Shown here: positions 1 to 8,236 of the stretch, piece by piece
Numbering within the stretch: the first letter of the stretch is position 1
How the letters are laid out: each line of letters begins with the position of its first letter
Made by a program: the position numbers and the translations under genes
The notes under the pieces: model-generated
What the model was told of the DNA's origin: nothing
Database searches by the model: none
Seen by the model: the letters and a program-made list of their open reading frames with translations, nothing else
Source of the DNA: [Clostridium] celerecrescens 18A
GTDB lineage: Bacteria > Bacillota > Clostridia > Lachnospirales > Lachnospiraceae
Direction of reading: 5' to 3'
DNA: 64,000 bases
Assembly (NCBI RefSeq): GCF_002797975.1
Contig: NZ_PGET01000001.1
Location: forward strand, 2,046,001-2,110,000

Positions 1-672
1 GACCTTATACTGCTCTTTTGCCTGGCTCTGAGTCCTTTCAGGGGATGTTTCCGTAAAACCTGCCATGATTTCAGCTTGGTAATTCTCTGATTTTGCTGCG
101 TCCATCAGCTGCTCCACCAGCTTCTCCTGATCCAGAACGCGACCGTTCTGTTCTTTTGTATACACGAAAGCCCCGCTTGTCTTGTTAAAAGATTCCAGCT
201 CGGAGTTAACAGCGCTTTTATTCCAACGATCAGCAAGCGAAGCCGCTTGACTGATAAATGGCTCTCTTAAGGCTTCATAATCAATTTCATACTGCTGCTT
301 TTGATCCGGGGACGTTCCCTCCAATTGCTTTATAATCGCCTGAAGCTGTGGTTCTAAAAGATTGTCCAATAAAACCGAATCCTTCCCGTCACTGACAATC
401 AGCTCCCACTGATAACGTTCTTTCAGGGTTTCTTCTGCCTCCATTACTGTAAGACCGGTCAAGTCTGTCTGTCCCACCCGGGCTGCGGAAAGGATTTTAT
501 CCGTCAGGCCCGGGGTAGTTCCCTTTTCTGACTCTTCCACTGACCGCGGGCCGTTGGAACCGGCCCTGGAATACAGATAACCTCCGGCTGACAGAGCTGC
601 CAGAAGCAGCACACCCACTGCTATATTTCTGTTTCTTTTTATTTTTCTTCTTCTTTCCCTGTACTTACCCAT
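1..672 (-). CDS. Membrane-anchored cell-wall protein, N-terminal part (L,D-transpeptidase/VanW type), truncated by window edge
   Basis: The reading frame is open from an ATG at 672 to the window edge (224 codons), so only the N-terminus is present. It begins with a very basic cytoplasmic stretch (MGKYRERRRKIKRNRN) and one membrane helix at about residues 17-36. An extracellular region follows that resembles the peptidoglycan-binding-4 module (DLTGLTVMEAEETLKERY near 70-90, and NGRVLDQEKLVEQLMDA near 180-196). That module precedes YkuD L,D-transpeptidase or VanW domains in Clostridia; which catalytic domain follows cannot be seen. An AAGGAG lies about 15 nt upstream, rather far, but there is no better in-frame start. 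The protein probably acts on or binds the cell wall outside the membrane. Confidence 0.65.
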   Translation of the reverse strand, partial: MGKYRERRRKIKRNRNIAVGVLLLAALSAGGYLYSRAGSNGPRSVEESEKGTTPGLTDKILSAARVGQTDLTGLTVMEAEETLKERYQWELIVSDGKDSVLLDNLLEPQLQAIIKQLEGTSPDQKQQYEIDYEALREPFISQAASLADRWNKSAVNSELESFNKTSGAFVYTKEQNGRVLDQEKLVEQLMDAAKSENYQAEIMAGFTETSPERTQSQAKEQYKV

Positions 673-873
673 GGATTCAATTCCGCTCTCCTTTCATCGT
701 CTGCTCAATGATGCTTTTCATAATATCCTCGGAAAGCTGTCCGCTTGCATAGCCAAATGCAATTCCAATCCGCGCCTAAAACCATCAGGGCATCGTCCCC
801 ACACTCTTATCTATGGAATACCCTAATGCGGCATCTATTTTAATGCAAAGTTATTTGATTCTGTACTTTAATC
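673..873 (-). pseudogene. Decayed short coding remnant behind an orphan promoter
   Basis: Downstream of the promoter at 894-922 there is no intact frame. One frame reads IGIAFGYASGQLSEDIMKS and on to a stop just before the ATG at 672, and another reads DDALMVLGAD slightly upstream. The pieces look coding but are separated by stops and frame changes. I do not recognise the family. It may be the decayed gene that the adjacent promoter/operator once served. Confidence 0.3.
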
Positions 874-922
874 AGTTACAGTTTGTGACTGTAACTATAT
901 CATTTACACTTCCTTGTGTCAA
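874..922 (-). promoter_or_regulatory. Strong minus-strand promoter with overlapping TetR-type palindrome
   Basis: On the minus strand TTGACA (922-917) is followed after exactly 17 bp by TATAGT (899-894). A perfect inverted repeat, AGTTACAG-N7-CTGTAACT (874-896), covers the -10 box and start region, a classic place for a repressor operator. No intact gene follows on this strand before 672; downstream lies only decayed coding sequence and then the cell-wall protein gene, which it may now serve. Confidence 0.55.
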
Positions 923-950
923 GGGTTCTGGGAAGATTTCATAACAAAAT

Positions 951-1435
951 TTGTCTTCTTATAAGAGCACAGTATCTGGTCATGCAGAACTAATTTGGAA
1001 CGTGCCCTCGGCATTAATTATTTTCGGTGGAACCATCGGAGCCACTATAATGGCTTTTCCTCCTCAAAGGCTTAAAACCATAGGAACCGTAATTAAAAAG
1101 GCCTTTTCTAAATCACATTTTGATGTAAAAAGGATATTGCTTCTTTAGTCAGAAGCGCCGAAATATCCCGGAAGGATGGGCTTCTTGTTCTTGATAATCA
1201 TATTGATGATTTAACTGATGATGCATTCTTGAAGATGGGAATTCAACATATCATTGATGGTGCGGATGAAGATCAGTTGAGAAATTTATTGGAAGGTTCT
1301 ACTTATTTCATGAAACAGCGGCATCAAAAGGGCGCAGCAATGCTGGATATGATAGCAGCTACGGCTCCTGCACTGGGGCTTTGCTTTTCCATGATGAAAC
1401 AGGCGGGTGGACTTCTTTATAAAGGGAACCAATGA
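951..1435 (+). pseudogene. motA: Flagellar motor stator protein MotA, frameshifted and truncated remnant
   Basis: The first frame (TTG at 951) contains a MotA-like N-terminal segment (PSALIIFGGTIGATIMAFPP, then an alkaline KTIGTVIKKAFSK stretch) and stops at 1148. The sequence continues in another frame as KDIASLVRSAEISRKDGLLVLD and DGADEDQLRNLLE, then RHQKGAAMLDMIAATAPALGL. This matches the MotA order of the cytoplasmic loop and the RH..G..ML...AP.LG motif. The frame change falls at an A5 run near 1128-1133, consistent with a one-base slip. The first transmembrane helix and everything after APALGL are also missing or replaced (stop at 1435), against a usual length of about 260-290 residues. 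No motB or flagellar neighbour is present. Confidence 0.75.
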
Positions 1436-1482
1436 TTAAGCGCTGGTTTGTAGCATTTTCAAAACGCCGCGTAGAATGAAAG

Positions 1483-1537
1483 GAAAGCCATTTCCTAACT
1501 TCCTAAAAACAGGAACTGGAAATGGCTTTCTTTTCTT
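1483..1537. terminator. Bidirectional intrinsic terminator
   Basis: A 13-bp perfect stem, GAAAGCCATTTCC (1483-1495) with GGAAATGGCTTTC (1518-1530), is followed by TTTTCTT on the plus strand. It lies in the gap between the motA remnant and the convergent binding-protein gene and probably ends the minus-strand sugar operon. Confidence 0.75.
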
Positions 1538-1547
1538 AAAATATGTT

Positions 1548-2690
1548 TTATTTATACAGACATGGCGCTACTTCTGCTGTGTCCATATTGGAGGCGTCGT
1601 ACCATAGACAGCCTGTGTCTATATCGTTAACCGGTTGCCCGGTTGCCGCCTTTGCTGCCAGCATAACCGCCTGATATCCGATTTGTACCGGATTCTGGGT
1701 AATGGAGCCTGCCAGGATCCCGTTCTTTACGGCGTCAAGCTGAATGGAGCCGGAATCAAAGCCTACACCGATCACTTTATCCGATCCCAGCTTCTGAAGG
1801 CTTTCATTGGCAGTTACCAAATTCTTTGCAGTAAACTCATTTGAAGCATAAATGGCAATGAGATCGTTCTTATTTAACAACGTGCTGGCCACAATAACGC
1901 AGGATGCGTCATCCACGGTTGCCGGAATTCCCACATCAATAATCACCTTTGCCCCATCAGCCTTTACGTTGTACTTGTCATGTCCTTCCACCGCACAGTT
2001 GCTTTCTCCGATCAGGGTGCGCATCTTGTCAATAAAGCCTCCGGTTCTCTCCCCGATAGATTGGGAGGTGGCATCCTGAGAAACCACACCGATTCTTACT
2101 ACCTGGGCGGGATCTGTTACCTGTTCCTTGATGATGTCGTACATTTTTTCAGCTGCCAGACCTCCTGCCACATAATTATCCGTTGCTGCATTTGCTACAA
2201 TGGCGCCTTTTGGCGCATCTGGAACTCCGGAATCAAAGCCTACGATAGGAATGCCTGCCGCCTGAGCATTGGAAATGGCATCCAAAGACGACTGGGTATC
2301 AAGGGCTGCCAGACAGATGGCACTGGGTTGTTTATTAACCGCATTGTTTAATTGCTCAATCTGCTCAGCTACGGCGCTTTCATTGGCCGGACCTACAAAA
2401 TTGGTGGATTTTAAGCCTAAATCCTTTGCCGCCTGCTCTGAACCCATCTTAACTGCCTTCCAAAAATCATGCTGAAATCCCTTTGCCACGATCTCTATCG
2501 AAATACTGCTGTAGTCGATCGTTCCGTCCTCTGCCGCCTTCGGACTTTCAGTCTTTGAAGTCTCTTCCTTCGGGGCAGGAGCCTCTGTAGAAGCAGGTGC
2601 CGGAGCCTGTGTCTCTCCGGAACATCCTGACAGAATTGCAGAAGTCATTGCCGCGCATAGGAATGCACCAAGTAATCGATTTAGTTTCAT
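1548..2690 (-). CDS. Sugar ABC transporter substrate-binding lipoprotein (ribose/galactose type)
   Basis: 380 residues. A lipoprotein signal peptide ends in ILSGC with the lipidated Cys at 23, followed by a Pro/Ala/Glu-rich linker to about residue 55. The rest is a two-lobed periplasmic-binding-protein fold of the RbsB type (Peripla_BP_4): an AKGFQHDFWKAVKMGSEQAA start, a NEF motif region, and SIQLDAVKNGILAGSITQNP near the C-terminus, typical of sugar binders. It should capture a monosaccharide or similar ligand outside the cell for the permease and ATPase encoded just upstream. GGGAGG precedes the ATG. It is the last gene of the minus-strand transport operon. The ligand cannot be told from sequence; autoinducer-2 or a sugar alcohol are alternatives. 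Confidence 0.9.
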   Translation of the reverse strand: MKLNRLLGAFLCAAMTSAILSGCSGETQAPAPASTEAPAPKEETSKTESPKAAEDGTIDYSSISIEIVAKGFQHDFWKAVKMGSEQAAKDLGLKSTNFVGPANESAVAEQIEQLNNAVNKQPSAICLAALDTQSSLDAISNAQAAGIPIVGFDSGVPDAPKGAIVANAATDNYVAGGLAAEKMYDIIKEQVTDPAQVVRIGVVSQDATSQSIGERTGGFIDKMRTLIGESNCAVEGHDKYNVKADGAKVIIDVGIPATVDDASCVIVASTLLNKNDLIAIYASNEFTAKNLVTANESLQKLGSDKVIGVGFDSGSIQLDAVKNGILAGSITQNPVQIGYQAVMLAAKAATGQPVNDIDTGCLWYDASNMDTAEVAPCLYK

Positions 2691-2764
2691 TTGAAAACCT
2701 CCCTAAATTTTTTTATAATTTCCCATTTTTAGCGGAAGATTAATTAATAATAGATGGAATCTCT

Positions 2765-3781
2765 TTAAGCCTTCCCCTGCTTTCTCCGGTTCAGCACATC
2801 TACAAAGACTGCTATCACAAGGACAAATCCGGTAATTAAAAGCTGGTAATGAGGCTGTACCCCTATAAAGGGAAGGCCGGTCTTTAAAACAGCCATGATA
2901 AATACGCCAATCAAGGTTCCTGCAATGGAGCCTACGCCGCCCGCCAGACTGGTTCCGCCGATAACAACTCCTGCAATTGCATCCAGTTCAAAACCGTTTC
3001 CCGTACCTGGCATCAGAGTGGAATATACGGCCGCATAGGATACACCTGCCAGACCGGCAAATAATCCACTGATGACAAAGGCCAGAGTTTCATATTTCAT
3101 CACATCCACACCGGACAGCCGTGTGGCCTCTTTATTGCTTCCCAAAGACAGAATGTAGCGGCCCGGTCGTGTTTTATTCAGAAGAACAGCCATGGCCACA
3201 GCCAGAATGAGAAGCAATATAAAGCCTGTTGGTATTCCTGCCTGGGGAAGCCCCGGCGCTTTCAGCTTAAAAAGGCTTCGAAAGGCTCCTCCGGAAGCCG
3301 TTGCCTGCGGGAAGGTTACGGTAGCTGTATTGGTAACAATAGAGCCTAAGCCTCTGGTAATCATCATCGTTCCCAATGTGGCGATAAAAGCCGGGAGCTT
3401 CATAACCGATACCATAATTCCGTTAGCCAGTCCGAATAATCCTCCCAGAAGAACAGCCAGAACCACGCACACTGGCATAGGCAATCCGGCTTTGGTAAAC
3501 AGAGTTCCCGTTATAAGGGAGCAGCAGATACAGGAGGTTCCTATGGATAAATCAATACCTCCGGTAATGATGACAAAGGTCACGCCGATTGCCATGATTC
3601 CGATATAATAAGAAGAATCCAGGATACTGATTATGGTGCTGTATTTTGCAAAATTTTTCCCAAAAAAACAGAAAAACAGGAATAACACAACTAATGCGAT
3701 AATTGCGACTAATTTTTGAGTACCGATTGCCTGAAGCAGGCTCCCATGGTCTTTTTTTGCCTGATTGTTTTTATCTTCCAT
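2765..3781 (-). CDS. Sugar ABC transporter permease (RbsC family)
   Basis: 338 residues, usual for RbsC-type permeases (BPD_transp_2). It is almost wholly hydrophobic, with about 8-10 membrane helices starting near residue 28. Family-typical stretches are GGIDLSIGTSCICC (about 72-85), GMMITRGLGSI, and LDAIAGVVIGGTSLAGGVGS (about 255-275), the last being the conserved loop thought to contact the ATPase. It forms the membrane pore of the importer together with the ATPase at 3800-5293 and the lipoprotein at 1548-2690. GGAGG lies about 9 nt before the ATG. It sits 18 nt downstream of the ATPase gene, so the two are co-transcribed. Confidence 0.92.
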   Translation of the reverse strand: MEDKNNQAKKDHGSLLQAIGTQKLVAIIALVVLFLFFCFFGKNFAKYSTIISILDSSYYIGIMAIGVTFVIITGGIDLSIGTSCICCSLITGTLFTKAGLPMPVCVVLAVLLGGLFGLANGIMVSVMKLPAFIATLGTMMITRGLGSIVTNTATVTFPQATASGGAFRSLFKLKAPGLPQAGIPTGFILLLILAVAMAVLLNKTRPGRYILSLGSNKEATRLSGVDVMKYETLAFVISGLFAGLAGVSYAAVYSTLMPGTGNGFELDAIAGVVIGGTSLAGGVGSIAGTLIGVFIMAVLKTGLPFIGVQPHYQLLITGFVLVIAVFVDVLNRRKQGKA

Positions 3782-3799
3782 CTTTATAATTCCTCCTGG

Positions 3800-5293
3800 T
3801 TAATTTCTTATGGTTGCAGCATGCATGATCTTTTCCTGGGTCGCCTCATTAATGTTTATTTCTCCCGTCTTGCGCCCCTCACACATGACCAGAATACGGT
3901 CACTCATCCGAAGAACCTCGGTCAGCTCTGAGGAAATCATGATAATTGATTTTCCCTGTTTGACCAGTTCATTCATCAGCGTGTAGATTTCACTTTTCGC
4001 ACCTACATCGATCCCTCTGGTTGGCTCATCAAAGATCAGGATTTCACAGTTTCTGGTAAGCCATTTGGCAATCACCACTTTCTGCTGATTACCTCCGGAT
4101 AGATTTCTCACCTGCTGATGTACAGAAGGAGTTTTGGTCTTCAAGGCTTTCACATACTTCTCCGCTGTCCTTACTTCCGCCTTATTGTCAAGAAACAGCC
4201 CTCTGGTAAACTGCTTCACAGAAGACATGGTAGTATTTACCACCACTGACTTTTCCACGATAACGCCATACCGTTTCCGGTCCTCAGATAAATAGCAGAT
4301 TCCGGCTTTTACCGCATCTTTAGGAGAACGGATATCCACCCTTTTTCCATAGACAAAAATTTCTCCGCTATCTTTTTTATCCGCTCCGAAAATAGCCCTG
4401 GCACTCTCCGTGCGTCCAGCTCCCATTAGCCCGGAAAAGCCCAGGATCTCCCCCTTATGAAGTTCGAAGCTTAAATCCTTTACGGCTCTTCCTACATTTA
4501 AGTTCTCCACCTTAAGAACCACCGGAGCATCCTCTGGTACGCTGCTTTTTGTCTTGGGTGCCTCATAAACGGTCCGTCCAACCATCATGCGGATGATATC
4601 ATCCTTCGTACAGTCCTCAGTAATCAGAGTCCCCACATATTCGCCGTCACGCATGACGGTGACACGATCGGTGATCTGATTGATCTCATCCATCCGGTGG
4701 GATATGTAAATAATTCCGATTCCTTTGTCACGCAGATCCCGGATGATTTTGAACAGCTCATTGATTTCAGACTCCGTCAGGGCCGCCGTTGGTTCATCGA
4801 ATACAATTACCTTTGCTTCTGTGGAAATAGCCTTTGCTATTTCACACATCTGCTGCCGCCCTACCGTCAGACGCCCCATATTTTCATTTGGATCTATTTT
4901 TATATTCAGCTTACGAAATAGCTCTGCTGCATCCTCTGCCATCCTCTTGTCATCTACAAGCCTCCCGCTCATCCTTTCTCTTCCAATAAAGATGTTCTGG
5001 GCGACGGTCAGATGATTCATCATATTTAACTCCTGATGAACGATTACGATTCCTGCGTCCTGGGCCTCTTTCGGGTTTTTAAACTGAACTTCCTGTTCTT
5101 CAAAAACAATGGTTCCCTCATCCCTGCTGTAAATGCCGGTCAAAATTTTCATCAACGTGGATTTTCCTGCGCCGTTTTCTCCCATTAGAGCATGAACCTC
5201 TCCCCGCTTCAGCTCCAGACTGGCCTTTTTCAGCGCATAAACCCCTGCAAAGGATTTATCAATATTCTTCATGGTCAAAATAACCTCTCCCAC
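3800..5293 (-). CDS. Sugar ABC transporter ATP-binding protein with two ATPase domains (RbsA/MglA family)
   Basis: 497 residues with two tandem ABC domains, as in RbsA and MglA. Domain 1 has Walker A GENGAGKST (38-46), the family-specific signature LTVGRQQMCEIAKAI and Walker B VIVFDEPTAALTE. Domain 2 has a degenerate P-loop (GLMGAGRTES), the signature LSGGNQQKVVIAKWL and Walker B ILIFDEPTRGIDVG. The unequal domains are normal for the family. It energises uptake by the permease encoded 18 nt downstream. The start is GTG at 5293, chosen because GGAGGG lies 7 nt upstream. It is the first gene after the terminator at 5369-5431, so it probably has its own promoter in 5294-5368 (TATACT is seen near 5330, with no good -35). 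Confidence 0.92.
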   Translation of the reverse strand: MGEVILTMKNIDKSFAGVYALKKASLELKRGEVHALMGENGAGKSTLMKILTGIYSRDEGTIVFEEQEVQFKNPKEAQDAGIVIVHQELNMMNHLTVAQNIFIGRERMSGRLVDDKRMAEDAAELFRKLNIKIDPNENMGRLTVGRQQMCEIAKAISTEAKVIVFDEPTAALTESEINELFKIIRDLRDKGIGIIYISHRMDEINQITDRVTVMRDGEYVGTLITEDCTKDDIIRMMVGRTVYEAPKTKSSVPEDAPVVLKVENLNVGRAVKDLSFELHKGEILGFSGLMGAGRTESARAIFGADKKDSGEIFVYGKRVDIRSPKDAVKAGICYLSEDRKRYGVIVEKSVVVNTTMSSVKQFTRGLFLDNKAEVRTAEKYVKALKTKTPSVHQQVRNLSGGNQQKVVIAKWLTRNCEILIFDEPTRGIDVGAKSEIYTLMNELVKQGKSIIMISSELTEVLRMSDRILVMCEGRKTGEININEATQEKIMHAATIRN

Positions 5294-5368
5294 TGATCTC
5301 CCTCCGTTCCTCTACGTCTCTTTAATCTTGACTCAGTATATCAGGATAAAGTTTTTTAAAAAATCGAA

Positions 5369-5431
5369 AAACCTCCCAAAATAGGTTAAAATATTACTTT
5401 TTCAAGCATATTAACCCTTTTTGGAAGGTTC
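5369..5431 (-). terminator. Large hairpin terminator after the anchored binding-protein gene
   Basis: AACCTTCCAAAAAGGGTTAA on the minus strand pairs, with a few bulges, with a second arm near 5370-5394, and is followed by a TTTTTC tract. It lies 15 nt downstream of the stop at 5446 and separates the sensing genes from the transport genes. Confidence 0.65.
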
Positions 5432-5445
5432 TTTTCCTTCACATT

Positions 5446-6462
5446 CTATTGGCTGTTGATCTCTTCTTTTTTCGTTGCCCTGCTTCCCAGAAAGGGAAAC
5501 AACAGCTTTTCATTTTCTTCGGAATAGATATCCCCCACAGTGACCAGCTTGGAGCCAGAGTTTAAAAACAGATCGGTTTTTCCTCCTTTTATGCGTTTAA
5601 CTGCCTCTTCAATTCCCAGATACCCCATATTAAACGGATTCTGAATAGCCAGCGCCTGATATACACCGGATTCCAGAAGCTGAATCTGAGATACGGAGCT
5701 ATCAATTCCAAAGGTTTTCACCTTACCTTTGAGTCCCAGATCCCGTACTGCACTGGCGGCACCGAGGGAGGAATACTCATTAAATCCGGCTATAATATTG
5801 ATCTCAGGATGCCTTTTTAAAAGCTGCAAGGTTACATCATATGCCTCCTGATAGATGGAATCACAGAATACCACTTCTTCAATAGCTCCAGCCTCTTTTC
5901 CCAGGCCTTCCCGTATTCCCTTCTCCCGGTCTATGGCTGTAGAGCTGCCTTTTACATGTCCTACCAGACCGATTTTGGGATTCTCCGGAAGAAGTTCCTT
6001 CATATATTCCCCCAGTCTTCTTCCAATTTCCACATTGTCCGTGGCAACAAGAGGAATGGACAAGCTTTCATTGATATTGGAATCAATGAGAATAACCTTA
6101 ACTCCCTGATTTACAGCCTGTCGGATGCTAGAGGTAGTTTCCTCATAGGAGCAGGGACTGACTAAAATCGCATCCGGCCTTCTCCTCGCCGCCTCCAGTA
6201 TCAACCGGTTCTGTCCTTCTACATCCGTTTCCGTTTCCGGAGCCATCAGGCTTAATTCTACGTTATACTCTTTAGACGCAACCTGGGCTCCCGCTATAAC
6301 GGAGGACCAGAATTCGTTGCTCTCGTCAATCTTTTTGGGAATCAGAATAATCTTTGGCCCGGCCTTCTCTCCTGTTGTTTCATAAAGCTGATAGCAGATT
6401 CCAAAGACCGCTCCCAGTAAGAGCAGGTACGCTCCCAGCTTAATTCCTGTGCTCTTTTTCAC
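5446..6462 (-). CDS. Membrane-anchored sugar-binding protein, probable sensory partner of the adjacent kinase
   Basis: 338 residues. An uncleaved-looking N-terminal helix (about 8-27, GAYLLLLGAVFGICYQLY) lacks a lipobox Cys. A Peripla_BP_4 domain follows (FWSSVIAGAQVASKEYNVEL, RRRPDAILVSP, GFNEYSSLGAASAV, SGVYQALAIQNPFNMGYLG). The start is GTG at 6462 because GGAGG lies 8 nt upstream; a longer frame from 6555 would overlap the kinase gene by over 100 nt. The gene overlaps the end of the kinase gene by 23 nt and is followed by a terminator, so it is tied to the two-component genes more than to the importer. By analogy with kinase plus binding-protein three-component systems it may report ligand to the sensor; that role is inferred. 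Confidence 0.82.
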   Translation of the reverse strand: MKKSTGIKLGAYLLLLGAVFGICYQLYETTGEKAGPKIILIPKKIDESNEFWSSVIAGAQVASKEYNVELSLMAPETETDVEGQNRLILEAARRRPDAILVSPCSYEETTSSIRQAVNQGVKVILIDSNINESLSIPLVATDNVEIGRRLGEYMKELLPENPKIGLVGHVKGSSTAIDREKGIREGLGKEAGAIEEVVFCDSIYQEAYDVTLQLLKRHPEINIIAGFNEYSSLGAASAVRDLGLKGKVKTFGIDSSVSQIQLLESGVYQALAIQNPFNMGYLGIEEAVKRIKGGKTDLFLNSGSKLVTVGDIYSEENEKLLFPFLGSRATKKEEINSQ

Positions 6463-8236
6463 TTTCACCGCCTCCCTCCATGTCCGGAATACGGACAATA
6501 GCAGCAGTTCCCCCGCTGGGGCTGCTTTCATAGCAGAGACCGTATTCCCTGCCATAATACAGTTTCAGCCGGGTCTGCACATTATACACTCCCACTCCAT
6601 TTCTCTTATAGTTGACCTTATGCTTTTGAAAAATGGATTTCATCTGTTCTTCGGTCATCCCTTTTCCGTTATCCGTTACCTTCAATATAATATCCCTTCC
6701 CTCCGGGTAGGCCTCAATCCGAATAAGCCCCCTGCCGCTTTTATATTTAATTCCGTGGTAAATAGCGTTCTCAGCAAGCGGCTGCAATACCAGCCTAATC
6801 ACCAGCTTCTCCATTATAGATTCATCAATGGCCATTTCATAATCCAGTTTGTCCTTATAGCGCATCTGCTGAATATCCAGGTAGTTCTTTACATAATCGG
6901 TTTCCTGCTTTATGGTAAAAAGCTCCTGATCACTGCTGATGGACCGCCTTAAAAGCCTGGCTAAGGCCATGGTCATATGGACCACCTCACGGTTCTTTCC
7001 GGCTTCGGCCATCCATACAATGGAATCCAGCGTATTGTAGAGAAAATGGGGATTTATCTGAGACAGCAGGGCCTTCATTTCATTCCTGCGTTTTTCCTCT
7101 TGTTCCCTAATATTTTCCGCCATCAGCTTCTGAATCTCATCTGCCATCATGTTGAAGGCATTTCCCAAAGTCCTGATTTCATGGTCAGGTATTCGGGTCA
7201 GATCCACCTGTTCAAAATTCCCTCTTTCCACCCGTTTCATGGACTCCTGCAAAAGAATCATGGGCTTTGTTATTCTGCGGGAAAGTATTGTCACGGCAGC
7301 GGTCAGAACCAGACACAGCAACAGGGTAACCAGAGTATAAATCAGCTGTGTCTGGGAACGGTTCTTTAAGAGCTCTGAAGTATAGGCCACTCCCACTACC
7401 GTCCAGCCTGTTTTTTGGGATTCCGTTATGGTATAGAGCTTCTGTTGCATGCCTTTTCCGCTTAAGAAATATTCCTCCCCGCAGTCAAGTACTTCTTTTA
7501 TCTGTTCTTCCTTTAAGCCGCTGTAGATCAACTGCTGCTTGGGGTGGTAGAGAATATTTCCCTTCTTGTCCAGAATAAATACATATCCTCTGGTCCCCAG
7601 ATCAATTCGTTCGCACTGCTCCTCAATGGCCTTGTAATTTAAATCAATAAAGAAAACTCCCTGATTTTTCGTTCTGCCCGTATACCTTAAGGGACTGCTC
7701 AAGGTCACTACCCAGGGGTATTCGTTCATGATGATGTTCTGCACCCGGGAAGATGAAAGAACCGTCATCCCTTTACTGGTCTCCAAAGCGTCCCGGTACC
7801 AGGCTTCATGGAGAATATACGCATAAGGATTTAAAGTCTGGGTTCCGTCATTTATCAGGATATTGCTGGGACCGGCCACGGCGCCAATATTGTAAATATC
7901 ATCCCGTGTTTCCCTTACCAGCCGGAACCGTTCCAGTACGCTGCTTCTTAGCTCTTCCCTGCGGATCGGATCTCTTTCAGAAAATAAATACCGAAGCAGA
8001 TCCTTATCGCCTGACATCAGATAGGAAATATTCTCCATATAATCAAGATAGGAATCTATGTTATGGTTAGCTTGCTCAATCAGCTGCATGGTGCAGTTTA
8101 CGGAATTGTTTAGAACATTTTTTTCGGTATACCGGAAGGAAAAGACGTAGATCAGAAACAGGGCTGATAGAATGATGGGAAGGAAGCAGATCAGCATGCC
8201 GGAGCGGATGCTTTTAAATTGAAAACGGAACCTCAT
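6440..8236 (-). CDS. Sensor histidine kinase, YesM type
   Basis: 598 residues. Membrane helices at about 13-34 and 297-319 enclose a roughly 260-residue extracellular Cache-like sensor (RGYVFILDKKGNILYHP near 216-232). A HAMP domain follows at about 320-372, then a His_kinase domain with phospho-acceptor His397 in LSQINPHFLYNTLDSIVW, and a HATPase domain with N box PLAENAIYHGIKYK and G box DNGKGMTEEQ. This is the LytS/YesM class that pairs with AraC-type response regulators. The ATG abuts the stop of the regulator gene upstream (8237), so translation is probably coupled. It most likely controls the neighbouring sugar transport genes. Confidence 0.92.
   Translation of the reverse strand: MRFRFQFKSIRSGMLICFLPIILSALFLIYVFSFRYTEKNVLNNSVNCTMQLIEQANHNIDSYLDYMENISYLMSGDKDLLRYLFSERDPIRREELRSSVLERFRLVRETRDDIYNIGAVAGPSNILINDGTQTLNPYAYILHEAWYRDALETSKGMTVLSSSRVQNIIMNEYPWVVTLSSPLRYTGRTKNQGVFFIDLNYKAIEEQCERIDLGTRGYVFILDKKGNILYHPKQQLIYSGLKEEQIKEVLDCGEEYFLSGKGMQQKLYTITESQKTGWTVVGVAYTSELLKNRSQTQLIYTLVTLLLCLVLTAAVTILSRRITKPMILLQESMKRVERGNFEQVDLTRIPDHEIRTLGNAFNMMADEIQKLMAENIREQEEKRRNEMKALLSQINPHFLYNTLDSIVWMAEAGKNREVVHMTMALARLLRRSISSDQELFTIKQETDYVKNYLDIQQMRYKDKLDYEMAIDESIMEKLVIRLVLQPLAENAIYHGIKYKSGRGLIRIEAYPEGRDIILKVTDNGKGMTEEQMKSIFQKHKVNYKRNGVGVYNVQTRLKLYYGREYGLCYESSPSGGTAAIVRIPDMEGGGESEKEHRN

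Noticed and set aside
6463..6555. Longer start for the anchored binding protein
   Set aside because: It would overlap the kinase domain coding sequence by over 100 nt with no ribosome site; the GTG at 6462 has GGAGG at 8 nt.
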